A stretch of DNA of 64,000 nt from Liolophura sinensis (GCF_032854445.1 NC_088306.1:7873924-7937923); one strand, 5' to 3'; counted from the stretch's first letter, positions 10,270-23,075 are shown. Notes: a model not told the origin generated them from the sequence alone. Made by a program: numbers and translations.

Positions 10270-10570
10270 CTAAGAAAGTATATAGTACTAAAACAGGATT
10301 GTATCATACAAGGAGAAGAGTGAAGAGTTTCCAGTGATGTTGGAAAAACCCAAATCATGGTCGCAGTAAAATCAGTATTCAGATATTGTATACCATGCTA
10401 GAATCTAAGTTGTCGATAACAAAATGTGTATCTCAGTTGCGCTTTGAATGTGACTGTTCATATATCCAAGGTGGCGATTTCATTGAATCTGATGAAGATA
10501 ATGTCCCTAGCCCAGTGTTAGGCGGAATTAGACAAATAATCATGAATGCTTTTTATCTTTTCGAACCATG
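10270..10570 (-). repeat. Dispersed repeat D, minus copy
   Basis: Reverse complement matches 55428-55700. Shared landmarks are 'gttatcgacaacttagattc', 'tactgattttactg' and 'tatatactttctt'. The 61-codon frame inside (10386-10571) is repeat-derived. Confidence 0.6.
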
Positions 10571-12280
10571 AGTGTACCTTTAGTTTCCCTTACAAATCGT
10601 GTTTATGACTTTACGCGGCTTAATTTGAAGAGACTATTTCAACACATGTTTGGTAACAAGTTTGGAAAAAGTGAAAAATCTTATATATCTTTCACTCATT
10701 GTCATTTTAGCGCTGCTTTGACAACTATAACAGCATGTTCATAGACTCCTCTACTTCTATCAGGAGTTATAAATCATGAACTTCTCTATTTCCATTCAGG
10801 TTCCTAAAATTGGTCTGCTTTCCTAAAATTTTCCATTAAAAACATTTCCGAATCGAAAATAAAAGTCATCAATCATGAACTTTAACCGCAAGTGATCTAT
10901 CAAACAAAAGAAGTTATTTTTTTGCTTGCGGAAAGAGAGGCCTCATAGGCAAATTTTCTGGTGCAGTTACTAAGTGTCAGTTAGTAAGCTTATCTGGCTA
11001 CAGAAAGACATGTCATATGTAATGACTGTAATAAATTGGAATGGTCCACCGTGTAAAGATTGGAAAAGAAGACCAGAGCAGCGACGACAAACAGTGGAGT
11101 CAGGCTCGATCCCGCACCTCTCAACTTTAAAATAGTAATCGGCTGATGAGATGGACATAATACTTGGCATAAAACTTTTAACTTAGAATCTTGCTTTCTT
11201 CTCGGTTTCTTTTGTAACATATACAGAAGGCTTCTTCCGGACGTCCATTTATCACAATTTTTTCCGTAGACTCAGAACATCCCGAGGGAATTCGTGTAGT
11301 TAGAAATACGAAAAACAAGCTTGCCCTTCATCATTTGGCTTCAACTTTGCTGTGTATTAGGTCTATACTTGTAATTGAACACATAGCTGGCTTATTTACC
11401 TTATGTGTCATTCTCGATGGAACAGATTGTTTTGTTAGTTAATGTTGTCCCAAATGTCTTAAGAACAAATTTATCTACATAGGTCTGTCAGGTACCAGAC
11501 GAAGGATTGTGGCTTACGCATGGCTCTGTATGGTGTCTTCCATCCATATACTTATTCAACACCACAGAAGAAGTAAAAGATTCGTGAGTGAAGAGGAACA
11601 CCCCCACTCAAATAAGCCAATAAATTAAACTCCATAAAATTACATGTGGCATTGGGTTCTAAAATATGGGAATTGAGCACATATATAGATTTTGTAAAGA
11701 CAAATGCAAAATGGTAAATCCCTAATGGCTGTAATGAGTCATTTTCGAAATTAAGTAAGATTAATATTATGCACATTTAATAAGTACTGGTCATCCAACA
11801 GGATTCTGTGATTTCCCAAAATGTGAACAATTATGATTTCGGAAAGTTCTAAAAAACTTAAGAATACAAAACATCCACTGCAGTTTATAAAGTTACAAGG
11901 ATTCTTACATACATCTTAATGCTGTAAAACTAAACTATCGATAAACCATACATATCCAAAAAGTGGTTGTTTATCAGAAAATGTGGAGCTATTAGGCGTT
12001 ACCTTTCAAATTATTCATGTAGCAGACAATAAATTCTGAACGTAATGTTTCTTTATAAAGATCTAGATAAATATGGCTTATGAATTTGGAAATATTACTA
12101 ATAATACCATAGTTTGTTCCACTTCATCTTGTCACCTATAATAAGGTAGCTTCAAAATCAGTGGCTGCCTTTCATCGGTGCAGATATTGTCACAAGCTTT
12201 ACACTGTAAATATGTATGTATATATATTTTGGTTTTACATGGTATTTTTTCAGTAATACCAGGAGGAGGAGTCATTAGGT
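10571..12280. other. No supported gene
   Basis: AT-rich. An 18-bp match to repeat C (accagagcagcgacgaca, near 11070) is the only item noticed. Short frames at 10970-11220 and 11552-11776 are unsupported. Confidence 0.4.
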
Positions 12281-12283
12281 ATA

Positions 12284-12369
<86 letters not shown>
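12281..12369. repeat. (AT)n microsatellite
   Basis: About 89 bp of AT dinucleotides with one interruption near 12289. Apparent Tyr-Ile repeat proteins on both strands are artefacts of this run. Confidence 0.95.
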
Positions 12370-12370
<1 letters not shown>

Positions 12371-12563
12371 TGTGTCTTCTTGTGGCAGGGCGAGTCCATG
12401 CCTCCAAAGTACTGTCGTCTCAAAGGTATCATACCGAAGATACCTGACATGACAACAAACCCTGTCACAAAATACTGACACCGGTTGCAGTTGCAGTGCA
12501 GTTTCCCTGCTCTAACCTCTCAGTGCTTAGCGCCCAGCGATTACCAGGATTATTCCAGGATAG

Positions 12564-12620
12564 CAACCCCCAACAACACCCCCACCCCCACCCCCAACCA
12601 CCCCCACCCCCACCCCTCCA
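12564..12620. repeat. C-rich (CCCCCA)n tract
   Basis: Runs of acccccaccccca with small variations, strongly strand-asymmetric. Confidence 0.85.
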
Positions 12621-13530
12621 TCCACCGCTTCGTTGAGGGCGTATAAAATTGCATTGGTGAATACTGTAAATTGAAGGCGTTTCTGGTCACTCCAATAGGG
12701 CTGACCACTCAGTCTTCAAACCGCAAATATAAGTCGTGTAGCATCACGTAGAAGTGGTCAGGGCAAAGCAGTAATGTGTTTTCCCCTTTGGACATTGTTA
12801 CATGCATTTTCGTATCCCGTGACATCAACGTTTGTTGACGGCTGGTATACATGTACAAAAATCTTCATTCTACATGTAGATTCATTCGGAGTTGCCTGTT
12901 GTCTTCTTGTGTAGTGGATTTTGCCGTTGAGAATTTAATAAAAAAACATATTCGGTAAGACGTGAATATCCATAGCTTGTTCCTAAGTCTACGCTAATGA
13001 AAACCAGGCATAAATACACAAGACATATTACGATGTTTCTTTGTTTACGCATGATGAAGTGTCAGACAAATTGCTCTGTTACTAGAAAAAGTCACAAGTT
13101 TCACTGAATGTATTTTAAAAGGCAGGGTTCTGATTCATTACGTGTATATCAACCTACAGTTGACATGAAACGTTTTTTCTTACCTTCCCTGGCATTTTGT
13201 TGTCACCGCTAATTTATCATTTCCTCTGTAGATTTAACCATTATACGGCTTTGTGTAACAGTGCTAGGTTGATAGATTGGACGGTATGCAATAACACAGA
13301 TATAAAAGCTAGTGTTAAGAGCTAAAAGAAACATCTTGTGGGAGACAACCAATTCATCACTTCTGGATGTACTTCGGTGCAAATTAAGAAACTAAACAAG
13401 CGGGAAAAAAGCTTCTTGTTCCTAATGATGGATAAATAACATATCGTGCTCCAATGATAATGCGATGTTCGATAAGCAAACAATATGTTTTTGACTATTT
13501 ATCGTGGTGGCACGGGTTTCTGGATGATCA
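12621..13530. other. No supported gene; weak repeat D trace
   Basis: 'gttgacggctggtatacatg' near 12835 matches the 3' part of repeat D. Nothing else recognised. Confidence 0.35.
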
Positions 13531-13592
13531 TGACGTCACCCTAGACAATGACGTCACCCTCGACAATGACGTCACCCTAGGCAATGACTTCT
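13531..13592. promoter_or_regulatory. Array of three perfect CRE octamers in 18-bp tandem repeats
   Basis: TGACGTCA occurs at 13531-13538, 13549-13556 and 13567-13574, exactly 18 bp apart. A fourth, degenerate unit lies near 13585. TGACGTCA is the palindromic CREB/ATF site. The 18-bp spacing is a multiple of three, so a 78-codon frame reads through as DNDVTL repeats; it has no other support. Whether the array is regulatory or only a minisatellite cannot be told from sequence. Confidence 0.4.
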
Positions 13593-15100
13593 CGGCGTGG
13601 GAACAAGGCTTGTGGAGTTTAACGTTAAAAAGTAGAAAAAATATTGTAACTGCATTTTCCTTGCAAGAATATAGACATACAGCATATTAATTTGTAGAGC
13701 TTGGGTTGTTACGTTTCACTATTGAAGGCAATTTTAGAAGCGAGTATGGCTGATTTCACAGACTGTTGAATACAGGCGACTGGCTAAAAGAAACAGAATA
13801 GAAGAATGATCTATTTATTTATGTAAGTAGTGCCTTGCGTCGTACTAAAGGAATCAGTATTTTGTTCGAAATAAAAGATGACAACAAAAGCATTTAAGGA
13901 ACTGAGATTTCACAAAACGCTTAAGAAATCTTTTTAAAAAATGAGGTCAAGATGAAAAATGACCGTTTGTAACTTTGGATAATATTATCGTCGTCGGTGG
14001 TGCCTTCAGTTCAGACAATCGATAAAAAGTATGTCCGAGACAATCGTAGTTCACAAGATGGCGTCTTTGAACTCTTTGTTATTACATAGTGATGTTTGAT
14101 ACTGAACAAACAGATTACATATACAATTTCAACTCCCACACTGATTCAATTACGGCCTTACGCCTGGGAGTTTGTCAGGTTTTGGTTTTAAAGTTTCCTT
14201 CATCGATAAATATAACTGATGTCATACATGTACCTGTGAAATATTATGAAGTGCATAGAATAATGCAGGAATCCAGTAAAACAATGAAATGTTTGATCGC
14301 GTTCGAATAGCTGTGAATAACTGATTTTCCCCTTGGGAAACGTCTCAAAAAGGTTGTGAGAGATCAAATTCCTCCAACTTATTCATTGTAATTTTATTTC
14401 TCGTTTTAGTCAAAATTATACGCCGGCAGTCACAATTATGATGGAACCAGAAACAGCACCGTGGGAACTGTGATACTTCATGGTTCGGTTCTTCATATAT
14501 CAGAGCTTAAGACGCATCTCGGCTATGGCTTGTTTCTATGGCCAGTCGCCTATTTTCAGCTGCCCGTGAAATCAGTCAAACTCGCTGGCAGAATTGTATT
14601 TCGTTAGTGACACGCAACGCAACAAGCGCTACACATTGATATAGTGTACGTCTATATTACTATAAACAAAACGCATTTGCAATGGTTGTTTCACTGCGTT
14701 ATGTTAAACTCCTTTGACACTGTAACTGTACGTAGTTGGTCACAGTCCCTCATAGCCACAGATGTAACGTTTTAAAAGTAGGCACAACTTCAGTTCAGTC
14801 GCATCGTTGTATAGGCGTAACATTGGAGTTGAGTTAAGGTGGGTCTAAAGCCTACCACACACGGACAACATTTATTGTCGAAAACAAGATTTCTTAATCC
14901 AAACATCAAAGTATAATCGAAATTTACTCGTGTGCTTGTAAACACAACAAAAATTCGTGGGTCTGGATCATTTGACCCACAGATTCAGGTTGTTTAATTT
15001 TGAGCAACAAAAAGTCCAGAAAAAATGAGGGAAATCTGGATCTTGTGAGATCGTTGTCGTCTACATCAACCAATCAGCGTCTATTGAAATGGCGCCCGTG
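13593..15100. other. No supported gene
   Basis: A SINE-A scrap may lie at 13810-13850. A 73-codon frame (14089-14310) has no domain. Confidence 0.35.
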
Positions 15101-15101
15101 T

Positions 15102-15129
15102 GCGCTAGGTTTTAAGCGCTAGGTTTTAA
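15102..15129. repeat. 14-bp perfect tandem duplication
   Basis: gcgctaggttttaa occurs twice in direct succession (15102-15115 and 15116-15129), about 30 bp after a CCAAT motif in caaccaatcagcg. Confidence 0.8.
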
Positions 15130-15561
15130 GCTTCCGTGAATGCTGAACACAAACGATATCGTTTTCCAGCGCTGAAGCTTTACGGAAAGCCAGTTTTGTC
15201 GTCAAGAGGAAGAGGCATTTTGGCCACAGCTTCGACACAATGCACATGTATACTGATAATGATCAAATATAATGTCCCACAAGAAAAATCATGCACCAGT
15301 TTCATTTTACCCATCATGTAGATTCCTTCATCTTTTTAATTAGGGGAACGACGATTTCTGGTCGACGAGTGTACGGGTTTGCACGTTACAAATCTCCCTA
15401 GGTGTTAATGTGGTAAAACGCCCATAGCCTAAGAATTCCAGTTCTCAGTGTTTTCATAAATTGGAAATTAATAATCCAAAGCCCTTTTGTTGTACAACAT
15501 CCGGTACATAATATCGTTAAGAAATTATTACTGCGCACATTATGAGGACAAAATTTATTTC

Positions 15562-15725
15562 TTTATTTATGTGATTGTAGTTTTACGTCGCACACAAGAA
15601 TATTTCACTTATACGAGGGCAGTGGAAGAAACAGGGAGCCCGAGGGGAAACCGATCCCCACGGTGACGGAAGGCTTTATCGCACATCAACTTGCACAGGT
15701 TATCCTCTTAACCAAACAGCACCAC
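15562..15725 (-). repeat. SINE-A relative, diverged
   Basis: Tail 'tttatttctttatttatgtg', then 'gtagttttacgtcgcacaca', then a shortened core. It ends near 'taaccaaacagc' with a poorly preserved head. Confidence 0.6.
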
Positions 15726-17890
15726 CACAACCTCTTTTGCCCGGCACACACATAACTTCTTTTTGGCTGTGACTTTACTGGGACAAAGGTGCGCCCAATA
15801 AACCGTCGATATCGAAAATTTTTATATTGTGCTGGGATGAATCGTCAGGTATGAGATCGTCGGGATGAACGTATAATGGAAGTGACCTGAGAACTAAATT
15901 AGTGTCTCGTTAGGATATATCTCAACATGAGCTAGCGCAGAATTTGCCACAGCTTTATCATTTGCCCGAAGAAATTTTAGAAATGTGCTCTGCCCTGCTG
16001 ATATCCGAAGTTGTATGTATTGGTTTATTATTATGTTAATGCTCTTCGTTCTGAAGAGCAAGTATGCCATGGTAAAATAAAAAAAAAACACACACACAAA
16101 AAACACCGCCCATTGCATGTACTACATGTATGTACCTGCCAAACATGACTTAGGTCCGAGCCAAACACATAACGCCAGGCTTCAAGAGCGTCATATAATT
16201 GGTCAGCATTTAGGTGTCTATTGCCAACGAGAAAACGCGATCCTTTATTCGATTTCGAATTAACATTAGTTTGGATCATCAGTTTTTACCGAATTATCTG
16301 TCGATTGGATACCATTAGTGCTAAGTAATGTGCGATCCCTGGGCTAGATGGAACGAACAAACCGATGGCTTTTACAGCACAGCGTTATGACTAAGCGCTA
16401 CGCTCTTTCTGTACACAAACCTTGATGTGAGGTCACATTTGTACCCCGCGTTACCATTAGTGCCACTGTGTGCCACTTCTCTTGATCCATTAAATCACAA
16501 AACATTCTCATTTATTAGAGAACAATGGTGCTAATTTGTTATAATGCATTTTACTGCCACCGCATAAAAGCCTCATAGGCTTTCCTCTAACAATGCATTT
16601 AACGGACAATAGCTATTGCAGCATTGAAAGAACAGAATTTTAGAGATACTAGAATATTTATGAAACTTGCCACCAAGCAGTCCAAAATGATATCTAAGCC
16701 ACTCTTATTCCCTGTTCTCTTGAGATAGATTAATTTCCTTCTGTGAGGTTGAATTGTTTTTCTTTGAATTGGTAACATGACCAGTTACGTAACGTTCCTT
16801 GTTTTGCCTTTTTTCTCTCCCCAAATAATGGCACATAGCTATGGCAGCCCGTGGCAGTTCCTGATTCCCGCCATAAATATTTGGGGCATCCTTTTCTATG
16901 CATCGGGTGACAGATTAAATTTGTAAATCATAATATTTGTCTATTTGTGTGTATTATTACGGGGGTGAAATGAAATCGATCCAACAGTTCAGTGGTGCTC
17001 CATCCAGACATGTGGTGGCAAGACAGATGAACACCCATCCACGGATGTCTCATATTGAAGACATGAATGTATGACCTTTTCATATTTTTTTTTCAATCCT
17101 ACTATCTCTGGCCTGTACTTCTGAGGTAAGGCATTTCGTGTTAGAAGTTTTACTGGGAGTACAAGTGGTTTCATAGGCTAATGATGGGTTTAACATTATC
17201 GCAGTCAAATAAAGAAAAGGAAATGTGATAGCACGGCACAACGCATGACGCAACGGAGACATTGAAACCACTAGGTACTTAAAATTTTGCGACAAACAAC
17301 TCTGTAGGTAGTGTTGTCCATTTTTTTGGTCGTTCTGTTAAATGTTTAATATCGTTGGTCGCAGTTATTTTGAATGCCCGTGTCGGTATTCAGCACGACA
17401 CACAACTGTTTCAAACATACAAAGAATTCATTACTGTCGATTTTAAACATTTAATTTACTTATATGATTAGCGTTTTCTACTGTATTGAACGATATTGCG
17501 CTATGGTAGAAGGACACCCGACATATGGGAGGGGAAATCAGCATGGCGTTGACTTCACATCACAGCGACTGGATTAGCGACACCCTCGTGATCGATTATT
17601 GCTTCTACCACGTTGTTTAGTTCTTTATCAAAATCTTCGCTCTTCCTAAACTCTTACTGTGAATTCTTGTCTATTAGGCTATGTCGGTCTACAACCAGTG
17701 CGGACAGTGGTGTATCTGCATTAAAATATTAAATATTGTACATGCATAGCGTGTGATTCAGTGTAAATCGTGTAGGGATTTGTTATGGAGGACAATAAAC
17801 TCACTTCCTTTTGATTCCTATTTGATGGCTCTTATCCAAGTTAAAGATCACTAAACCGACAAATATCACAAACATTCAGACACGTAGACC
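15726..17890. other. No supported gene
   Basis: Small minus-strand frames (15894-16279, 16989-17295) lack domains. An A/CA-rich run is present near 16078-16105. Confidence 0.35.
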
Positions 17891-17892
17891 AG

Positions 17893-18209
17893 CGATAAAT
17901 TAGTTTATTTGATTTATTTATTTATTTGATTGGTGTTTTACGCCGTACTCAAGAATATTTCACTTATATGACGGCGGCCAGCATTATGGTGGGTGGAAAC
18001 CAGGCAGAGCCCGGGGGAAACCCACGACAATCCGCAGATTGCTGGCAGACCTTCCCACGTACGGTCGAAGAGGAAGCCAGCATGAGCTGGACTTGAACTA
18101 GAGCGACCGCATTGGTGAGAGGCTCCTGGGTCATTATGCTGCGCTATCGCGCTAACCGACTGAGCCACGGAGGCCCCCCCCCCCCCCCCCCCCACCCCGA
18201 TAAATTAGT
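17893..18209 (-). repeat. SINE-A, full length with 12-bp target-site duplication
   Basis: cgataaattagt flanks the element at 17893-17904 and 18198-18209. The element between has the TTTA-rich tail, full core, and a head whose minus-strand start is preceded by a 20-nt G run (C18174-18193 on plus). The A box TGGCTCAGTCGG and a B-box-like gttcaagtcc are present on the minus strand. This is the best evidence in the window that SINE-A moved by retroposition. Confidence 0.9.
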
Positions 18210-18229
18210 AGAATCACACTAAAATGGAC

Positions 18230-18724
18230 CTAGAAACATCGGGCAGTGAAGCGAAGAATATCAAGCAAAAGAGTGCATGTAAGCGTACGTTCACCCTTCC
18301 ACATCGATATCAACGCTGATCGTGCCCAAAGTTCACTGCTATTAAATGCCTCAATCTGAAATTTTATGCCGCACGGATACTTGTCAAACGTATGGTCTCT
18401 GTCTGCCAGATATATGAGGAGGTCAACACCTACTGCATGTTGTTTTAAGAATGGCTCAGAGTCGTGATCTGTGTGGGGGGTATGTCGTGATATTTGATCA
18501 TGGTCATAATGTCGAGGTGTCAGACTCTTCCCTACTGCAGCAACGTATGCAGGTTGTAGGCTGCGATCGAGTACTTTGGAATAGCAATTACTGATTCCAC
18601 AGGCAACATTAGGCAGGAGGGGGGAGTTGAAGGGTATTTCATTGAGATGCTCACAGCATTTGTTTCCTTTGCCCTTACAGTTCATACCGTATAATGTAGT
18701 GTAGCGAAGCATCTTTCGTACCAA
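18230..18724 (-). CDS. Unsupported 164-codon open frame, possible exon
   Basis: Uninterrupted minus-strand frame with balanced composition, including VDLLIYLADRDHTFDKYP and CGIKFQIEAFNSSELWARS. It has no signal peptide, membrane segment or domain I recognise. It is not repeat-derived by eye, though it ends about 20 bp from the SINE-A flank. An unbroken frame of this length in AT-rich DNA is mildly unusual but can arise by chance. It could be an exon of a long-intron gene or noise. Confidence 0.2.
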   Translation of the reverse strand: MVRKMLRYTTLYGMNCKGKGNKCCEHLNEIPFNSPLLPNVACGISNCYSKVLDRSLQPAYVAAVGKSLTPRHYDHDQISRHTPHTDHDSEPFLKQHAVGVDLLIYLADRDHTFDKYPCGIKFQIEAFNSSELWARSALISMWKGERTLTCTLLLDILRFTARCF

Positions 18725-20262
18725 ATTCCCACTTGTTTATTTGGCATCTTGCCAAAACTTTCATATTTGAATTGCTGACGTCATGAATATCCACAGTGCA
18801 TTTTGGCCTAATGTTTGCCTTTTGGCGTAATGTTGGGACATATCCACACATTTTTAGTTACTGTACATCGATTTGGACGTTCTGCCCTACAGTTGTTTTT
18901 GACTATGGTACGGAAAACAGTCTATCCCTTTTCTTAAATTAGGTGCGATTTCAATTAAGCTTTTTTAAATTGTTAAGAATATACCCCCAGATCACATCCA
19001 TGAAATAAATGAATTGGCTGACAGTCGCCACAATATTCAATGCAAATGAATGAGAACATTCAGGTGCATATATAATCCGATGAATTTATTTATTTACTTT
19101 ACTTATTTCCTCAAGATTTTTTCTCATAAAAGATGGATATCTTTATGACGAATTTTGCCGATGTTGGGTAGTCACTCATCACAAGAGTTTGTTCTTACTC
19201 TAAGCACTGCCATTAATGCTGGAAACACTCTCTTACTGAAATATTGTTTAATTTATGTTTACAAAAACGACCTCACAAATTTTATAAGGACACCAACATT
19301 ACCTGATCTCCGTGTGTATTTACAAAGCAATGTTTATGCATTTAACATCATTATAAAAATTCTAAAAAGTTCAAGTGTACAAAATTTTGATCCTACTGTA
19401 CAGATTGTCAAACCAAATCAGCGACGACAGAGTAAGCGTTGGCAAACGTGATTGGTAAATTCCAACAACACTCTTGCTATCAAATATGAACAGAAACTCG
19501 AGCGATCGGTGTCCTAGTCATGTCCGTTGTACATTTATAAGCATTCATGCAAACAACATCAACATCATGCTTTTCTGTGCAGCTACAGTCAAAAGTGCGA
19601 CTGACGTACCGGTATTTTCATTGGGCATGGAGATTAAATGGACTTAAACGGAGGTTTAAATTATTTGTCATGACGTGAAATATCAAATACTTTCCAGCTT
19701 CACTGAGGACGGAGCATTACTCCTGTCTTACATGTTACCATCTTTATTTACTATTTATATATGGCTTCTTACAAATTGTCTTTGGGAAGTGGTGTTTTCA
19801 GTTGTTTTGGAAATGAATTATAGCCGTGGAATCGCCACTCCATGATATACGAATGGTACACGAATATCTGACTTGACACTTAGATTTGAAGCACAACCAC
19901 ACATATTTATCTTGAAGAGGTCACCGTGTTGTTTCAACCAGTGACATCGGAGATGTTTTGAGAGACTATAAATCGAATCAAATCTAAATTGGTTCAGGTG
20001 CACGTGGACCTCTATTATGTATGGAACGTTAATTCTGCCTTCAATTCTAGATTTCTAATAAATCAAACACGATAAGACGAGTGAACGTTATTTCATTATT
20101 AGTGAATTGAAATCGGAATAACTCACCATTATGGCGAGGATTGTTCGTTCTAAAGAGCTTATCTGTAGCTATTGCTGGTAGACTGTTTTCATTTTCCCTT
20201 ATTTCTCTGTGCAGCTATATATTCGAGATATAATTTTGACTGAGGTTACATTCTTAGCAAAC
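18725..20262. other. No supported gene
   Basis: Short frames without domains (19155-19451, 19818-20003). No repeat recognised. Confidence 0.35.
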
Positions 20263-20420
20263 CGCTTTCGGTGGCCTAATGGTCAGATCGTCGTCTCAAA
20301 ATCGGGAGATCTCGGGATTAAACCCGGGTAGTGTCATACCAAAGCCTTTCCAGTCCACGGAGCCTTGACGCAAATATGTTCACATAAACTGTCGGTAGCA
20401 CCAAAATGGTCATATGCTAA
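20263..20420 (+). repeat. SINE-B head
   Basis: 'ggtggcctaatggtcagatc' (A-box-like) and 'gggattaaacccgggtagtg' (B-box-like), then 'gtcataccaaagcctttcca'. It is truncated before the body seen at 21735. Confidence 0.6.
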
Positions 20421-20439
20421 GGTAGTTTGCTATTACTTT

Positions 20440-20900
20440 ACTACTGCTTTACAGTTTAGTGTTAAAAAGAATTGATGAGAACAGTCACCTGAGGCCATTT
20501 ACCAGATATCACACTGTCGTCGCTGCTCTGGTTTTACTCTCTATGATGCACGTCTTTAATTAAATTGCATTCCTGCATAAACCCTGATTCTGCTGATGAA
20601 CTGATCATCCTCAAGAAGTGGTACCTTGACATTGTTTTAATGTTCCTGTATGTTAAATGCGATGATATCTAATGCTGCATTTTTTTACCTTCCTCTTCTT
20701 AAGTCATGGTGCTATGGGGTTTGAAATTTTCCACAATCCACGCATGTACATGAAGAGTTAGAATTAAACTGTAACTGAAGTAAGAGGCTATATTTAACCG
20801 GCTACCCGGCACAATTTGCCAGACATCCCACTATCGTCGCTGGTTTGGATCTACTCTCTGTGTTCTGCGTATTTAATTAGCTTGGCAAGGTCAATCTGGT
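20440..20900 (+). repeat. Dispersed repeat C, two overlapping partial copies
   Basis: 20490-20590 carries 'ccagatatcacactgtcgtc' and 'gctgctctggttttactctc'. 20630-20890 carries the 5' part ('tgttaaatgcgatgat', 'cttcttaagtcatggtgcta') and a second, more diverged 3' part. Confidence 0.6.
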
Positions 20901-21734
20901 ACATGTACTGATATACCTCCATTATCATAATGGTTTTCAAGTTTTAACCAAGGTTTGGTTCTTTTAACTGATCTGAAGCATACCTTTTATTTGATTTTGG
21001 TTGTTATTATCACGTCTTATCATTTACTGCTTCCTTGTTTAAATGTTCTCGGCACGATATGGCTGTAATACTGTCAATGGGGCGTGAAGTCATAATTGAT
21101 TCATGAACATTGCTACATTAAAACGTAACTCTGTATACACGTGTATTCCAAGTTATGGTCCTACAGCACTGGCATTATAGCAGGATTGTGTTCAACAGCG
21201 AAAACAGCGGTTCGAAGCACTCACAGATCCTGGTGCAAATTTGACCGTAGGATACAAGTGCAGTTTTATTCCCCTGCGGCATTACAAGGATAGCACGACA
21301 CAGAATGTGATCTGCAATCCGCCCAACCTTCACACAAGTTGTCCACGGAGAGTGTGCAGGAAATTGCCTTCTTCAATACTGGAGTTACACGAAAAAAAAC
21401 CAAAGATGCTTTGTCCCCGGGGTGGGGGTAAAGGGAGAACTCAAAGAAACCAACGTTCCCGAAATCTTTGCCATTCGCACAGTGTCTTTAGTGGTAATAT
21501 CAATTTGCTTGTTAAATCAGTCGACTTGAAACAAATCTGCCGAGAGCTGTATCATTAGTACATGCTGCGTGACTGCGTCTGGCAATGTAACAAAAGGGAA
21601 TCAATTTTGTCCTGAGGTCTATTATATTATTTCTTGTGTAGTGGATTGTGCACACCTAGTTAAATGGCTGTGTACATGTAGCATACTTGTTGAACCCTGC
21701 CTTGAGTTCATGGAATTTTAATGAACGTCTTCGG
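20901..21734. other. No supported gene
   Basis: A 105-codon frame (21241-21558) has low-complexity basic content and no domain. Confidence 0.3.
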
Positions 21735-21925
21735 TTGTAACCAGGTCAGGTCATACCAAAGACTTTAAAATGGTATTTGTTGCTTGGCCGTGGCGCTCAA
21801 CACTGAGAGGTTAGAGAAGGGAAAAAAGACTGGTTGGCCTGGTGTCAGTGTAGTGTGACTGGGTTGGTGTCATGTTTGGTGTCCTTGGCATGATACTTCA
21901 GTGGTGGCAGCACTTTAACGGCTTG
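21735..21925 (+). repeat. SINE-B body and tail
   Basis: 'gtaaccaggtcaggtcatac', 'gcgctcaacactgagaggtt', 'actggttggcctggtgtcag' and 'gatacttcagtggtggcagc' match 3760-3955 and 2332-2400. It runs straight into SINE-E. Confidence 0.65.
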
Positions 21926-21942
21926 GACTTGCTCTGTCACAA

Positions 21943-22265
21943 GAGTGAGTGAGTGCTTGAGGTTTAACGTCGTACTTAACCATTTTTGCGTCATATGACG
22001 ATAAAGAAATCCTTAGAGTGCAGATAATGTGCCTCCTTGATGCAGAACGGTTTTCTACAGCTCTGTTATCCAGTGCTGCTTCAAAGAGACGACTTACCGA
22101 AGGCAAATAAGCCGCACCGCCCGAGCCATTATAGTGATACGGGTCAACCAGTTGTCCCACCATTCCTTTCATGCTGAACGCCAAGCGAGGATGTTACAAT
22201 TTCCTCTTTTAAGCTCTTAGGTGTGAACCGACTCAGGATTGACCTTGGATCTACCGCCTACTGAA
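21943..22265 (-). repeat. SINE-E, near full length
   Basis: Aligns along its length with 45032-45362: gagtgagtga tail, 'ggtttaacgtcgtactta', 'gtgcctccttgatgcagaac', 'gaacgccaagcgaggatgtt' and a tRNA-like head on the minus strand at the right end. Minus-strand frame 21915-22184 is repeat-derived. Confidence 0.8.
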
Positions 22266-22619
22266 GGGGACTATCTACCATCTACCCCACGGATAAGTGA
22301 ATCCAAACATTCAAAATATTTCTAAATGCCAGTTTAAAATGACGACACAAACATATGCTAATAAATATATATAGACGTATACATGTACAATACAGAGTGA
22401 GCTAGAGGCAACCACCAGTACATTACATGTTTGATAACAGGAAAGACTCACAGAAAGCCTCGAGTTGTCTAGAGATATTCAGCCATGAGAGCGAAACCAA
22501 TTTTATTTTACAACAGACAACGAGCAATACATGTAGCTAACCATGAATTTTACTGCCGTACTTTCTGTACCTGTTCTTCAAAGCATAATTCCTATTTAAC
22601 TGACATTGTTTGGTCCCAG

Positions 22620-22858
22620 TTTTATTTATTTATTTATGTGATTTGTGTTTTACGTCGTCCGGTATTAATGTGGGAAGAAACAGACAGAGCCCCTGGGAAA
22701 TCCAAGACCAGCCGCAGGTTCCTGACAGACCTTTCCATGCACCACCGGAAAGGAAGCAACATGAGCTGGACTTGAACTCATGGAACCGCACTGGTGAGAG
22801 GCTGCTGGACATTGCCCCATGCCGGCAGGCTAACCACCTTGGGCAGGGAGGCCCATAA
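22620..22858 (-). repeat. SINE-A variant
   Basis: Same plan as SINE-A but with a shortened 5' core ('tttacgtcgtccggtattaa') and substitutions in the head ('accaccttgggcagggaggc'). This suggests an older subfamily. Confidence 0.75.
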
Positions 22859-22879
22859 CCCCGAGTTCTCTATAACTTA

Positions 22880-23035
22880 ATTAAAGACTTGCAGCACAGA
22901 GAAAACCAGAACAGCGACGTCGCTGTCATAGCTGGCATATGGCCACTCAATACAATTTATTGTCAATTTACCTCAGTTATGTTTTTTTTCTAACTCTTTG
23001 CACAAATCCTTAACTAGTAGCAAAGTACACGCTTC
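22880..23035 (-). repeat. Dispersed repeat C, minus copy
   Basis: 'agaaaaccagaacagcgacg' through 'tcaatttacctcag' and 'ttcctagcacc', in the order seen at 38985-39170. Confidence 0.6.
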
Positions 23036-23075
23036 CTAGCACCAAGTGGCATTTCTTTTCAAATATCATCCTAAA

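Noticed and set aside
12132-12481. Long Tyr-Ile repeat proteins on both strands (also at 39.9, 48.4 and 60.3 kb)
   Set aside because: They are translations of (AT)n microsatellites.
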